Positions 27,287 through 37,341 of a stretch of DNA of 64,000 nucleotides are shown here, piece after piece (the first letter of the stretch is position 1; every line of letters starts with the position of its first letter). The stretch spans positions 42,165 through 106,164 of the forward strand of contig JAOKHV010000004.1 in NCBI GenBank assembly GCA_028248455.1. Direction: 5' to 3'. The notes beneath the pieces were generated by a model, which did no database searches, had not been told where the DNA came from, and saw nothing but the letters and a program-made list of their open reading frames with translations. This DNA comes from Ascidiaceihabitans sp. GTDB taxonomy: Bacteria; Pseudomonadota; Alphaproteobacteria; Rhodobacterales; Rhodobacteraceae. Position numbers and translations under genes: made by a program.

Positions 27287-28189
27287 TTAACCGCCCATTT
27301 CAACTATAACGGCACCTAACGCGATCAACGCCATCAGTGCAATGCGGCGTGGGCCAACTGTTTCTTTTAGCACCAGCCAGCCGATCAATGCGGCAAAGAC
27401 GGTGGATGTCTCGCGAAGGACGGCTGCCTCGCCAACTTTGTCCAAGCGTGTTGCCATCATGATTGACCCAAAGCTAAGGAATGCGATGATTCCGCCCGCA
27501 AATCCACGCAACATCAGCGGTGGAATGGCAGGAGGGTTTTCCATTTTGAGCCAGCGGCGGATGGCGATTGGCGGCATTGTGATCCCATCAATCATGAAGA
27601 ACCATGCCAAAAATGTGAAGGGATTGGCCGTCGCGCGAATGCCGTAGGCGTCATAGGTGGTGTAAAGTGCAACGAACAACCCTGTCAGAACCGCAAGCCC
27701 AAGTGCGGCGTGCAGGGTGTCACGCTCTGCACTAAGGTATTTCAGGTTGTAGATGGCGAGCCCGAAAATACCTGCCATCAAGGTGGCAACACCCAACCAT
27801 TGTATAAGTGTGAAGCTTTCGGAAAAGACAAAATATGCGCCGATGACTGCGAACAATGGGCCTGTGCCACGCACAACGGGGTAAACCACTGTGTAAGCCC
27901 CTTTGGTGTAGGCCCAAGCCTGCAACAGTTTATAGATGACATGGATGACCCAAACGATAGCAAAAATCGGCCACATGTGGGGTTCGGGCCAAGGCACCAC
28001 AAACAATGCAAAGGGCGCAGCCATGATGCCATAGCTGAAATCGATAGCGCCGCGTGTGAGCCATGGGTCGTGCCGTCCTTTTTGCAGTGCGCCAAAAACG
28101 GCGTGCAGGAATGCAGCAAGGATCGCGAGGTAAAGAGCAACTTGATGGCCCGTTTGCGTGCCCTCAATGCTGATCAACCATTCGGTCAT
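27287..28189 (-). CDS. EamA/DMT family transporter
   Basis: A 300-residue ten-helix protein with two EamA-type halves. The C-terminal half has RETSTVFAALIGWLVLKE, the usual end-of-repeat pattern of the DMT superfamily. It differs clearly from the tandem pair at 9-11 kb. The ATG overlaps the ftsY stop (ATGA-type overlap), and yciB follows closely, so it is in an ftsY-DMT-yciB operon, an arrangement I recall from Rhodobacteraceae. Substrate unknown. Confidence 0.85.
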   Translation of the reverse strand: MTEWLISIEGTQTGHQVALYLAILAAFLHAVFGALQKGRHDPWLTRGAIDFSYGIMAAPFALFVVPWPEPHMWPIFAIVWVIHVIYKLLQAWAYTKGAYTVVYPVVRGTGPLFAVIGAYFVFSESFTLIQWLGVATLMAGIFGLAIYNLKYLSAERDTLHAALGLAVLTGLFVALYTTYDAYGIRATANPFTFLAWFFMIDGITMPPIAIRRWLKMENPPAIPPLMLRGFAGGIIAFLSFGSIMMATRLDKVGEAAVLRETSTVFAALIGWLVLKETVGPRRIALMALIALGAVIVEMGG

Positions 28190-29349
28190 TCGATGTGTGC
28201 ACCTGTGAGGGCAGCGGCGAATTCTTCGGGATCGAATGGGGAAAGGTCATCGATTTGCTCGCCCACGCCAATCGCATGGATAGGCAGGCCGAACTTATCA
28301 GCGAGTGAAACAAGCACACCGCCTTTGGCTGTGCCATCCAGTTTGGTCATGACCAAGCCAGAAACATCAGACACTTCTTGGAATACCTTAACTTGGTTCA
28401 CGGCGTTTTGACCTGTGGTGGCATCCAGAACCAACAACGTGTTGTGCGGTGCTGTTTCGTCTTTCTTGCGAATGACGCGTACGATTTTTTCCAGCTCTTC
28501 CATCAGGTCGCCGCGGTTTTGAAGGCGTCCTGCAGTATCGATCAACAATAGGTCTGCGCCGTCTTCATGCGCTTTGGTCATCGCATCATAGGCAAGGCTC
28601 GCAGGATCGGACCCTTCGGGTGCCGTTAGAACAGGAACACCTGCGCGTTCGCCCCACACCTGTAATTGTTCAACTGCCGCGGCGCGAAATGTATCACCCG
28701 CAGCGATAACAACGTTCTTACCAGCGGCGCGGAATTGGCTGGCCAGCTTGCCGATTGTTGTGGTTTTGCCTGATCCGTTCACACCAACCACCAAAACCAC
28801 CTGTGGCGTCTTTGGGTAGATCGGCAATGGACGGGCGACGGGTTCCATAATGCGGGCGATTTCAGCGGCAAGAAGCGATTTTATTTCGTCCACTGACAGC
28901 TTTTTACCCATGCGGCTTTCAGCCATATTGGCTGTGACACGCAGCGCCGTATCAACGCCCATATCTGTAGAAATCAGCAACTCTTCAAGTTGTTCCAGCA
29001 TCTCGTCGTCGAGAACGCGGCGGACAACTTCTTTGGTTTCGCCTTGGCCAAACATGCGACCCAATATGCTTGATTTTTTAGCAGCAGGTGCCGCTTCTGC
29101 TGGCGCAACTGGTGGCGTTTCAACAACGGGTTCCGGTGTGGGCTCTTCGATCTCAGGTTCTGGAAAAACTTCGACAATGGGCTCAACCACGACCTCAATT
29201 TCAGGCTCAACCACGTCTCGAGGAGGTGCAGGCGTTTCGACAACAACAGCTTCTTCAGCGCTGTTGTCTTGAACGATAGCCTCTAGTCCTTCATCTATCT
29301 TTGAAGATGATTTAAATAAACGGTCTTTGAGTTTACTGAAAAACGCCAT
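28186..29349 (-). CDS. ftsY: Signal recognition particle receptor FtsY
   Basis: FtsY is the SRP receptor GTPase that delivers ribosome-nascent chains to SecYEG at the inner membrane. The 387-residue product has an acidic, Pro/Val/Glu-rich A domain (about 20-85), then the N domain and the G domain with P-loop GVNGSGKTTTIGK (about 193-205), TAAGDTFRAAAVEQL-like AGDTFRAAAVEQLQ, DTAGRLQNR and TKLDGTAKGG. The C terminus after LTGAHIE is natural. It works with the SecG-containing translocon encoded at 4 kb. GGAAG lies shortly before the ATG. Confidence 0.96.
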   Translation of the reverse strand: MAFFSKLKDRLFKSSSKIDEGLEAIVQDNSAEEAVVVETPAPPRDVVEPEIEVVVEPIVEVFPEPEIEEPTPEPVVETPPVAPAEAAPAAKKSSILGRMFGQGETKEVVRRVLDDEMLEQLEELLISTDMGVDTALRVTANMAESRMGKKLSVDEIKSLLAAEIARIMEPVARPLPIYPKTPQVVLVVGVNGSGKTTTIGKLASQFRAAGKNVVIAAGDTFRAAAVEQLQVWGERAGVPVLTAPEGSDPASLAYDAMTKAHEDGADLLLIDTAGRLQNRGDLMEELEKIVRVIRKKDETAPHNTLLVLDATTGQNAVNQVKVFQEVSDVSGLVMTKLDGTAKGGVLVSLADKFGLPIHAIGVGEQIDDLSPFDPEEFAAALTGAHIE

Positions 29350-29396
29350 CTTGCTTCCGATACTTGTTTCATATCACCTAATACGGCGAGAGAGCT

Positions 29397-30234
29397 ATGA
29401 AAAGAGATCAGATGAAACGAATTCTGTATGCAAGCGTTATTGCAGAGTTTTGGACCGCGACCCCTGTTGTTTTTCTGGCCAATGCCCCGGGACCCATGTG
29501 CAGTTGGGCCCAATCTGGGCAGGTTGATTGTATTCGCCCCGATCATTTCACCTATGATTTGTGCCAGAAAATCGAGAATGTCAGCCGCAATAACGGCATT
29601 GATCCGGGTTTTTTTTGCGCGTTTGCTGCGGCAAAAAAGCGATTTGATCCAAACGCACTGAGCCACGCAGGGGCACAAGGGATTGCGCAATTCATGCCCC
29701 AAACGGCCAAATTACGTGGCCTCCCTGACAGCTATAATCCGGCCCAAGCGATTGAGCGATCCGCCAACTATTTGGGCGAGCTGCAGCGTACTTATGGCAA
29801 TGACGGTCTAGCGGCGGTTGCCTATAATGGATGCGAAGGTCGCGCGAACGGGTTTGCAAAAGAGGGTAAAGGGCTGGCCAGTGAGGCAGTGAACTATGTG
29901 CCTATTATTATGGTGTTAAGTGCAGAGCGCTAGCGCGATGATCCACCAAAGGTGCATAATTTTCGTCTAGATGGGGACCTGCCATTTTTTGCAAAGCTGT
30001 TTGAACCTAGCCAAAGATTGCAGATTAACCAAATTGTCGCCACCGAGCCCCAAGTACAAAGCGTGGGGCGTGCAGCTGGCATTTGAACTGACAAAGTCTG
30101 AGGCAAAGGCGAGGGTTGCGCGATTGTGCAGCAGTTGCCGTGCGTTGGTGAAATCAGAAAAGACGCACTATTTGTCGATCAAATCGCGGGTGCAGGGCAA
30201 ACCGTCCTACGTTATGGCGCGCATTGGGTGAAAC
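29397..30234 (+). pseudogene. Lytic transglycosylase with SPOR-like tail, multiply disrupted
   Basis: The first frame (29397-29933) encodes an SLT-type lytic transglycosylase: KKRFDPNALSHAGAQGIAQF, FMPQTAKLRGL, SANYLGELQRTYGNDG and AAVAYNGCEGRA. The catalytic Glu normally in ESRFDP is replaced (AAKKRFDP). The frame ends at TAG where the continuing sequence (RDDPPKVHNFRLDGDLPF) implies an original TGG Trp. After a T6 run near 29987 the next frame carries the SPOR-like end, AWGVQLAFELTKSEAKARV to SYVMARIG, then TGA. Three or more lesions mean that it is dead. It would have acted on peptidoglycan in the periplasm. Confidence 0.82.
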
Positions 30235-30314
30235 ACAAAAAACGCTGCAACCACCCTATGCCGCAAAATCAGCAGCAGAGGGTGTTCGTGCAAGGCTTAT
30301 AAGAACAAGGTAGA

Positions 30315-32012
30315 TTAGATCTCGCCTGCGAAGTGCTGCATTGTCAGTTTGATAGGGTTTGGTGCTGCCTGTCCTAGACCGCAGATAGAGGAATCTGTCA
30401 TTGCCGTGCACAGTTCGGTCAACAACGGCTGATCCCATGTTTCTGATTGCATCAGTTGTACCGCTTTTCCACATCCAACGCGGCAAGGTGTGCATTGCCC
30501 ACAGCTTTCGTCTTCAAAGAAACGCAGCATGTTCAGAGCCGCATCACGGGCGCGATCGTTTTGGGATAAGACAACAACAGCAGCAGAACCAATGAAGGTG
30601 CCGTGTGGTTGTAATGTATCGAAATCAAGCGGGATGTTGTTCATTGACGCAGGCAACAGACCGGATGACGGGCCACCCGGTTGATAGGCTTTGAATTCAT
30701 GCCCGTCCGCCATGCCACCAGCGGCGGCAATGATGTCAGTAATGGTTGAGCCTGCGGGCAACAAGTAAACGCCGCCCTTTGCCACGCGACCAGAAACGGA
30801 GTAGCTGCGCAAACCTTTCCGGCCATTCAGTTCGGTTGTGTTCAGGCATTCTGGACCTTCGCGGCAAATTTTCGCAATCCAGTACAGCGTTTCGACGTTG
30901 TGTACCAAGGTGGGTTGGCCGAAAATACCAACTTGCGCCACGAAGGGGGGGCGATGGCGTGGCATACCACGTTTGCCTTCAATGCTTTCGATCATTGCTG
31001 ATTCTTCACCGCAGATATAGGCACCTGCACCGCGGCGTACTTCGATATAACCCGCGTCAACTATGCCGGATTCTTCGAGTGCTTTGATTTCACACGCCAA
31101 GATTTTCAAGACAGCGGGGTATTCATCACGCATGTAGATGTAGGCGCGATCTGCCTCAACGGCCCATGCTGCGATCAACATGCCCTCTAAGAACAGATGC
31201 GGTGTGCGCTCTAAGTAGTAGCGGTCTTTAAACGTGCCTGGTTCACCTTCATCGCCGTTCACGGCGATATAGCGAGGTCCTGCATTGCCACGTACAAATC
31301 CCCATTTGGTGCCAGACGGGAAGCCGGCACCACCAAGGCCGCGCAAACCGCTTTCTTTGATCTTGGCCTGAACGTCTTCCCAATTGCCGTTTGCACGCAG
31401 GTCTTTGAGGGCTGTGTAACCCCCTTCAGCCGCGTAGTCGGCATGGGTTTCGTATGTTAGGATTTGGGCGTGGGTGTCATCAGCTGCAATTGCCGATTCA
31501 ACCTTTTCGAACGTCGCGTTGTCGATGTGGTTGTGGCCGATTTCCAAAACAGGTGCGGTGTCACAACGGCCCATGCAAGGCGCGCGCAGAACACGGACCT
31601 CTTCGGGGTTCAGACCGTCCTCAAGGGCAGATTTCAGTGCCTGTGCACCAGCAAGTTCGCATGACAGTGAATCACAGACACGGATTGTCAGGGCAGGCGG
31701 AGGAGTGTCGGCCTCTTTGACCACATCAAAGTGGGCGTAAAAGGTGGCGACTTCGTAGACTTCGGCCATGGACATGCGCATTTCTTCGGCCAGCGCTCGA
31801 AGGTGCGCCGCGCTGAGGTGGCCATAGGTGTCTTGGATCTTATGCAGGTGTTCGATCAACAGATCCGCACGGCGTGGTTCTGTGCCAAGCAATGCTTTGA
31901 CTTCGTCCCATGCCCGATCGGTCAATTGACGGCCTTTGGTGTGGTGACGCCCTTTGCCTTTGCCAGATTTCCAAACGCCATCGCCGTGTTTTTTCGATGT
32001 ATCAGTGGCCAT
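30315..32012 (-). CDS. Fused FdsG-FdsB diaphorase of NAD-dependent formate dehydrogenase
   Basis: A 565-residue fusion of a NuoE-like and a NuoF-like domain. Residues about 30-150 form the thioredoxin-like [2Fe-2S] domain with CDSLSC (CX4C) and CMGRC (CX3C). The rest is the FMN/NADH domain with GLRGLGGAGFPSGTKW, NGDEGEPGTFKDR and the [4Fe-4S] motif ESCGQCTPCRVGC. This matches the fused gamma-beta subunit of molybdenum formate dehydrogenases in Rhodobacteraceae. The catalytic FdsA, normally next downstream, is absent: an opposing pseudogene follows. ATG 32012 has GGAGA upstream; an ORF start further up lacks similarity. An NADH-oxidising role with another partner is possible. Confidence 0.85.
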   Translation of the reverse strand: MATDTSKKHGDGVWKSGKGKGRHHTKGRQLTDRAWDEVKALLGTEPRRADLLIEHLHKIQDTYGHLSAAHLRALAEEMRMSMAEVYEVATFYAHFDVVKEADTPPPALTIRVCDSLSCELAGAQALKSALEDGLNPEEVRVLRAPCMGRCDTAPVLEIGHNHIDNATFEKVESAIAADDTHAQILTYETHADYAAEGGYTALKDLRANGNWEDVQAKIKESGLRGLGGAGFPSGTKWGFVRGNAGPRYIAVNGDEGEPGTFKDRYYLERTPHLFLEGMLIAAWAVEADRAYIYMRDEYPAVLKILACEIKALEESGIVDAGYIEVRRGAGAYICGEESAMIESIEGKRGMPRHRPPFVAQVGIFGQPTLVHNVETLYWIAKICREGPECLNTTELNGRKGLRSYSVSGRVAKGGVYLLPAGSTITDIIAAAGGMADGHEFKAYQPGGPSSGLLPASMNNIPLDFDTLQPHGTFIGSAAVVVLSQNDRARDAALNMLRFFEDESCGQCTPCRVGCGKAVQLMQSETWDQPLLTELCTAMTDSSICGLGQAAPNPIKLTMQHFAGEI

Positions 32013-32275
32013 GTGCTGTCTCCGCATGCAAAGTCGATCAAGAATTGATGGTTTGGTAGCAGGATTTGTTCGGATAGTTACCCTCAAAAACGACAGTTCA
32101 GGGTGGGTTTCAGATCACTTGGCCTTGGGTTCAGCCCGAATGGGAGGCAAGGTTTCCTACAGTGAGCTGCTGGTGGGCGTGAAAACATTGCTTATTATTG
32201 AAAACGGGGATCTATTTTGGTGGCTTTACAGCAGCAATTTTGTCTTTTTTTGTAAAGATGGTCGAAAATAGCGCG

Positions 32276-32410
32276 ATGGCACGTTCTCCTGAAGTGAGTA
32301 GCGAACAAATTGCAGCTTTGAACGCAAAATCAGATGCTGAACTCGCAGCTGTGCGTCTTAACCGTAGCGACATCGCTCTGCATGTGTTCCGCGATCGTTT
32401 GTACATCTAA
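32276..32410 (+). CDS. Small protein of unknown function
   Basis: A 44-residue product if started at ATG 32276 (MARSPEVSSEQIAALNAKSD). The end, DAELAAVRLNRSDIALHVFRDRLYI, resembles short Rhodobacteraceae proteins with the DAELAxxGLxRxDIxxHVFRD pattern, distantly like DUF1127 ends. I cannot name a family. A longer start at 32198 or 32258 is possible; no ribosome binding site decides. It is 63 bp upstream of trkH. Confidence 0.5.
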   Translation: MARSPEVSSEQIAALNAKSDAELAAVRLNRSDIALHVFRDRLYI

Positions 32411-32473
32411 GACAATGCAAATCTAATACTCGCGGTATTGACAGTGGACGCGGGCCGGGCCAACGCTGCGGCC

Positions 32474-33922
32474 ATGTTTGACCTACGACCAGTTGGATAC
32501 GTGATAGGCCTTTTGGTCACTATGCTTGGCTTTGCCATGCTGCTTCCTTTGGTTGTGGATTTGGGCGAAGGACTGGGCCACTGGCCCGCCTTTGCCGAAA
32601 GCGCGATGATTACCATTTTAGTTGGTGGCATCTTGTCGCTCAGCTGCGCGAATGCGGTGCGCCAAGGGCTTACAATTCAGCAAACCTTTTTTCTGACAAC
32701 TGGGGTTTGGTTGATGCTGCCTATTTTTGGGGCGCTTCCATTTGTATTTGGTGCCACCGAAGCACGCTATGTAGACGCATTTTTCGAGGCGATGTCAGGG
32801 CTTACGACCACAGGTTCAACCGTGTTCTATGGTTTGGAAACACTGCCTAAGGGCTTGTTGTTGTGGCGGGGTATCCTCCAATGGTTAGGCGGTATTGGTA
32901 TCATCGTTGTGGCCATGGTGTTCTTGCCAGAGTTGCGCGTTGGTGGGATGCAAATCTTCCGATCCGAAGGTTTTGATACCTTGGGGAAAATCCTTCCTCG
33001 TGCCACGGAAATTGCAAGCCGAATTTCCGTTATCTATGTTGGCCTAACAGCAATCTGTGCAATCTTTTACATGGGGTTCGGTATGGACCCCTTTGACGGA
33101 ACTGTTCACGCGCTGACCACTGTTTCTACGGGTGGATTTTCGACTTACGACGCTTCATTTGGGGAATTCTCTGGTCCGATGGAGTATGTTGCAACGGTCT
33201 TTATGATCCTCGCCGCACTTCCTTTTGTACGCTACGTACAATTGCTGAATGGCAGTGCGTTGCCCTTGTGGCGTGACCCACAGATCCGCGCGTTCCTGGT
33301 GGTTATTGCGTTTGCAGTTGGGGTTGTCGCGATAACACTGATGACAATTTTTCCGCACAACCCAGAACAAGCTATTCGCGAAGCATTGTTTAATATCACC
33401 TCAATCATCTCGGGTACGGGCTACGCCAGTGTGGATTATATGGGTTGGGGGTCTTTCGTTATCTCGGTCTTCTTTTTTGTGGGATTGATTGGTGGCTGCG
33501 CGGGATCGACTGCCTGTTCGGTCAAGATATTCCGCTATCAATTGCTATTCGCATCGATCCGCGCACAATTGCGTAAAACACGTAGCCCGCATGGTATTTT
33601 CACACCGCGCTATGCAGGGCGACCTGTTGGCGATGATGTATTAAGTTCGGTAATCTCATTCTTTACATTTTTCGTAGTGACGCTGGGTGTTTTAGCGGTC
33701 GCATTGGGCATGACTGGTTTGGATTTTGTCACTTCGGTCTCTGGGGCCGCGTCCGCACTTGCAAACATCGGCCCAGGCCTTGGTGATCAGATCGGACCCG
33801 CGGGTAATTTCTCGAGCTTGAATGACACCGCCAAATGGTTGCTTGCAGCCGGAATGCTGATTGGTCGGCTAGAGTTGATGGTCGTTTACGCTCTTCTTAC
33901 TGTTCATTTTTGGAGGGCCTAG
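32474..33922 (+). CDS. trkH: Trk potassium uptake protein TrkH
   Basis: TrkH is the membrane pore subunit of the Trk potassium importer, gated by the cytoplasmic TrkA. The 482-residue product has about ten membrane segments and the four pore-loop repeats, for example EAMSGLTTTGSTV (about 103-115), ALTTVSTGGFSTYD and SIISGTGYASVDY, each carrying a selectivity glycine. I chose ATG 32474 (MFDLRPVGYVIG), the usual family start; TTG or GTG codons upstream are possible. trkA is not in the window. Its stop directly abuts the ATG of the next gene. Confidence 0.93.
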   Translation: MFDLRPVGYVIGLLVTMLGFAMLLPLVVDLGEGLGHWPAFAESAMITILVGGILSLSCANAVRQGLTIQQTFFLTTGVWLMLPIFGALPFVFGATEARYVDAFFEAMSGLTTTGSTVFYGLETLPKGLLLWRGILQWLGGIGIIVVAMVFLPELRVGGMQIFRSEGFDTLGKILPRATEIASRISVIYVGLTAICAIFYMGFGMDPFDGTVHALTTVSTGGFSTYDASFGEFSGPMEYVATVFMILAALPFVRYVQLLNGSALPLWRDPQIRAFLVVIAFAVGVVAITLMTIFPHNPEQAIREALFNITSIISGTGYASVDYMGWGSFVISVFFFVGLIGGCAGSTACSVKIFRYQLLFASIRAQLRKTRSPHGIFTPRYAGRPVGDDVLSSVISFFTFFVVTLGVLAVALGMTGLDFVTSVSGAASALANIGPGLGDQIGPAGNFSSLNDTAKWLLAAGMLIGRLELMVVYALLTVHFWRA

Positions 33923-35527
33923 ATGTCCAAACTATCAAACACGCTGTCCCGTCCTCTTGGGGCGCAAATTTCTCACATGTTGAAGGATCGCGGAGTTGAT
34001 GTAATCTTTGGGATACCCGGCGTGCACAATCAAGAAATGTATCGTGGCATTGAAGAGGCTGGGATCACCCATGTTTTAGCACGTCATGAACAGGGCGCTG
34101 GTTTTATGGCCGACGGCTATGCCCGTGCCTCGGGCAAACCAGGCGTGGCCTATGTGATTACTGGCCCGGGTCTGTGCAATATCATGACGCCAATGGGGCA
34201 GGCCTATTCAGACTCTGTTTCAATGCTGGTAATTTCATCGTGTTTGGATGAAGTGTCTGCCCGGAAGGGCCAACTTCACCAAATGAAAGATCAACGGGCT
34301 GCGGCTGAGACCGTTTGTGATTGGTCTAATGAAGCTGGATCGGCCGATGCCGCGTATACCTTAATCGATCGCGCCTTTGCAGAATTCCAAAATGTGCGTC
34401 CACGCCCTAAACACATTCAGGTACCCATTGCCCTGCTAGAAGGGCAGGCTGCTCCCGCCGCTCGCAATTTGAGTTTGCCAAGCAATAAAAATGCCGATGG
34501 AGACGTTATTCAAGACGTCTTCACTCGGTTGCTGTACGCACAGTACCCACTTATTATTTTAGGCGGTGGCGTTGCAAAGGGTGACTGCGAGGGTGTTGCA
34601 AAAGCGATGCGAACCATCGGTGCCGCCAGTATGGTTAGCACTGCAGGTCGTGGATTGGTCGATCCTGTTGACCCATTCACATTTGGTGCTTGTTTAGCGC
34701 GCCCTAGCAGTGCCGAGGTCGCAGCGAAGGCTGATTTGGTTGTCGTGGTCGGTTGCGAACTTGCAGAGGTTGATCTTTGGCGCAGCGAACTTGGACACGC
34801 AGCACCTTTGATCCGTGTGGACATGGACGCGAGTGTGGGTGCAGCAGATCCCAAAATATCGATGTTTGTGCAATCAGACGGTGCAAGTTTTATTCTGGCT
34901 TTGGCAGATCAGTTTGACGAACCTCTGAATACAGAATGGCACGCTGACAATGTTACGATGTGGCGTGCGCGTTGGCGTTCTGAAGTAATTTCGGAACGGC
35001 CATACATTGCTCCGGTCATTGAGGTGCTCGAAGCTGCAGTGCCAGAAGACACGATGATTTATTCAGATATGACACAATTGGCCTACGCGGCAGTTGAATT
35101 GTGGGACATGGCCTTGCCCAAGCACTGGCATCATCCTTCTGGGTTTGGAACCCTTGGCTATGCCACGCCAGCTGCGATTGGTGGGGCAATTGCGCGTCCA
35201 AACAAGCCGACTATGGCCATCATTGGTGACTATGGGTTTCATTACACCATGGCTGAGCTAGGAGTCGCCGTTGAATTGGGCTTAAGCATACCCATCGTTC
35301 TGTGGGACAACGCGAAATTGGGTGAAATAGAAGACAGCATGACTGCGGCACAGATCGCGCCTAATGCTGTTATCGCGCACAATCCTGACTTTTGTAAACT
35401 TGCAGAAGCGTTTGGTGCACGGACATCTGCACCAGAAAATTTGATTGAGTTGCAGAAGGTGGTTCAATCAGCATTCAATGCCGATGGACCAACCCTAATT
35501 TACGTAACACCCAAAATCTTGGCCTGA
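33923..35527 (+). CDS. Thiamine-diphosphate enzyme, acetolactate-synthase-like (possible 5-guanidino-2-oxopentanoate decarboxylase)
   Basis: A 534-residue ThDP-dependent decarboxylase with the usual three domains. The Pyr domain has VIFGIPGVHNQEMY and the activating Glu in ARHEQGAGFMADGYAR. The middle domain has the ILGGGVAKGDCE nucleotide-like fold. The PP domain has the cofactor motif IGDYGFHYTMAEL, where GDY replaces the common GDG, ending with WDNAKLGEI. Relatives in Rhodobacteraceae are annotated as 5-guanidino-2-oxopentanoate decarboxylase (arginine transamination pathway, AruI), but acetolactate-synthase-like enzymes are hard to separate by sequence. It follows trkH with no gap, an odd pairing functionally. 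Confidence 0.75.
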   Translation: MSKLSNTLSRPLGAQISHMLKDRGVDVIFGIPGVHNQEMYRGIEEAGITHVLARHEQGAGFMADGYARASGKPGVAYVITGPGLCNIMTPMGQAYSDSVSMLVISSCLDEVSARKGQLHQMKDQRAAAETVCDWSNEAGSADAAYTLIDRAFAEFQNVRPRPKHIQVPIALLEGQAAPAARNLSLPSNKNADGDVIQDVFTRLLYAQYPLIILGGGVAKGDCEGVAKAMRTIGAASMVSTAGRGLVDPVDPFTFGACLARPSSAEVAAKADLVVVVGCELAEVDLWRSELGHAAPLIRVDMDASVGAADPKISMFVQSDGASFILALADQFDEPLNTEWHADNVTMWRARWRSEVISERPYIAPVIEVLEAAVPEDTMIYSDMTQLAYAAVELWDMALPKHWHHPSGFGTLGYATPAAIGGAIARPNKPTMAIIGDYGFHYTMAELGVAVELGLSIPIVLWDNAKLGEIEDSMTAAQIAPNAVIAHNPDFCKLAEAFGARTSAPENLIELQKVVQSAFNADGPTLIYVTPKILA

Positions 35528-35560
35528 CTTATCTTCATCTTACCAGACAAACTCTGGGGT

Positions 35561-35577
35561 TTGGGGCAAAGCCCCAA
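35561..35577. terminator. Hairpin between convergent genes
   Basis: TTGGGGC, loop AAA, GCCCCAA, 34 bp after the ThDP enzyme stop and next to the end of the opposing protease pseudogene. The stem is perfect but no U tract follows, so termination is only suspected. Confidence 0.4.
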
Positions 35578-35581
35578 GGTG

Positions 35582-37341
35582 TTATCTCCAGCGGCTGATC
35601 AGAACAGTCAGGCTGCGCGCCGCTGCAGAAATGTCTTCTGCAGCCATCTGTTCTGATGAATTGGCTGTCTGGCTCGATTTTCCAGCATCACGCAATGCTG
35701 CCTGAACAGTTTCATGATCTAGCGAAAAGGCAACGTCAGCTGGCAATTGTGGGCCAGTCGATAGTGCTGGAAGCAACATGCCCAACACACCACCAGTTAG
35801 ATCCAAAATTGGACCGCCGGCATCGCCAGCCAGAGCGGTTAGCGCCATACGGTTCCTCGCCGCGTAAACCGCGTAGATCAGACAACGTTCCGTAGTTGAC
35901 TGAAGGAGAGTCCGATACACCTTCATAGCTGTAACCCGCTACTGCTATTTCAGTGTTTAACCGCGGTGTTTGCGCGCTGAATGCTGCAACGTTCAAAGGA
36001 GCTAACGCCTCATTTGATGTCAAAACCGCTACACCATTGTTTTATGTTGAAACCAAGGTGGCCTCATATAAATCGTCAATGGTAATGCGGGCGCAGCTGT
36101 CGACAGCGTCTGTTGCCGTGACAACAGTGCCGCGGCTATCGATATAAAACCCTGAACGGGAAACCGCAGGCTTGCGAACTTCAAGGCCAGAAACCAAATC
36201 GATGGCTTGATCCTCATCAGACCCTGCTGTTGGGTCCAAAACTGCATCTAACCGGACCAAACTTTTGTCCATTTCACTAATCAAACGACGGCGGCGTTCT
36301 GCGTCACCAGCTGGCCACATCAAGGTGAAACCTTTAATTTTCCCGTTGGCCAAGCTAACATGAGTTTCACTCACCATGTTGGCGTTTTTAACGATTAAGA
36401 CAAAGCTGTTCTTTTTACGCTCACGCGGGCCGTCCAGTGGAACCGCTTCTAGCGTCTGCATGATATCGTAGCGACCATAGAACGTGTTTTGATTACCAGG
36501 CTGGCTGACAAGAAAAGCGCGCACCGGTACCACCCACAGACTTATACTGGGCAAAAGGTGACTCATATTTCTCAAATGCAACTTCGAGCGTTGAGAGTTT
36601 GATTTCGATCCCGGCAGCGTCATCTCGAACAACCTCGAGGCCCAGGCCATCAAGGATCGAGTTGTATTTTTTCAAAAGTTCAGCGCGTTGTGCGGTCGTT
36701 AAAATGCCGGTAATTTCATAGCCATTTGCTTCTTGCCATGCAGCCATCGAATTACGTGTGCCACGACCGAACGACCCATCAATTGCTGCGTTGTAAAAAC
36801 CAGCCCACTGTAACAACCGTTGCAAATTTTTCTTTTCTTCACGGCTCAGTGCACGCTCGCTACGCTGCGCTTCGGCAGGTTTTTCGCCAGCGGGTTCAGC
36901 GAGCTCAACCTCAATAACGGGTGTTGGCTCCGCTGTTGGTGTTTCGTTAGCATCTATTATTTGTGTCTCAGCTTCGATAGGTGCAGGCGCTACCTCAAGG
37001 CCTAGGATATTTGCTCCAACCGGCCAAAACTGTTGGCGCAGGTTTGAGGATTATGCGATGAATGCATCGCGTGGGATTAGTCCGTCGCGGCGATAAGACA
37101 GCAACGCCGTCTCAGCATCAGCTCGTGTGTAAGGGTCTAATGCAATACCATACCAATCTCCGCCAAGAACGAAGCCATTAACATCTTCTAGAATTTAAGC
37201 ATAGCCACGCGCAGCTTCTGTGCCCGCACGCAAACTAGATTGAGCTTCAATTTGAATCCAAACGACTTCATCGGCTGATTGCGCTGCCGCCGGCATTGCC
37301 CAAGCCCACAGTACCAAAGTTAGATAAAGAAGATTACTCAT
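35582..37341 (-). pseudogene. Exported peptidoglycan-binding/trypsin-like protease, heavily disrupted
   Basis: Reading from ATG 37341 on the minus strand there is a signal peptide (YLTLVLWAWAMPAAAQS), then in-frame TAA stops at 37195-37197 and 37051-37053. A peptidoglycan-binding-1-like domain follows (LQRLLQWAGFYNAAIDGSFG, about 36780-36830), then frameshifts near 36520, 36040 and 35860. The later frames carry a trypsin-like peptidase part (SGFYIDSRGTVVTATDAV; then TALAGDAGGPILDL, where the family serine GDSGGP has become GDAGGP). At least two nonsense codons and three frameshifts. Rhodobacteraceae encode intact relatives of about 580 residues. Confidence 0.83.
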
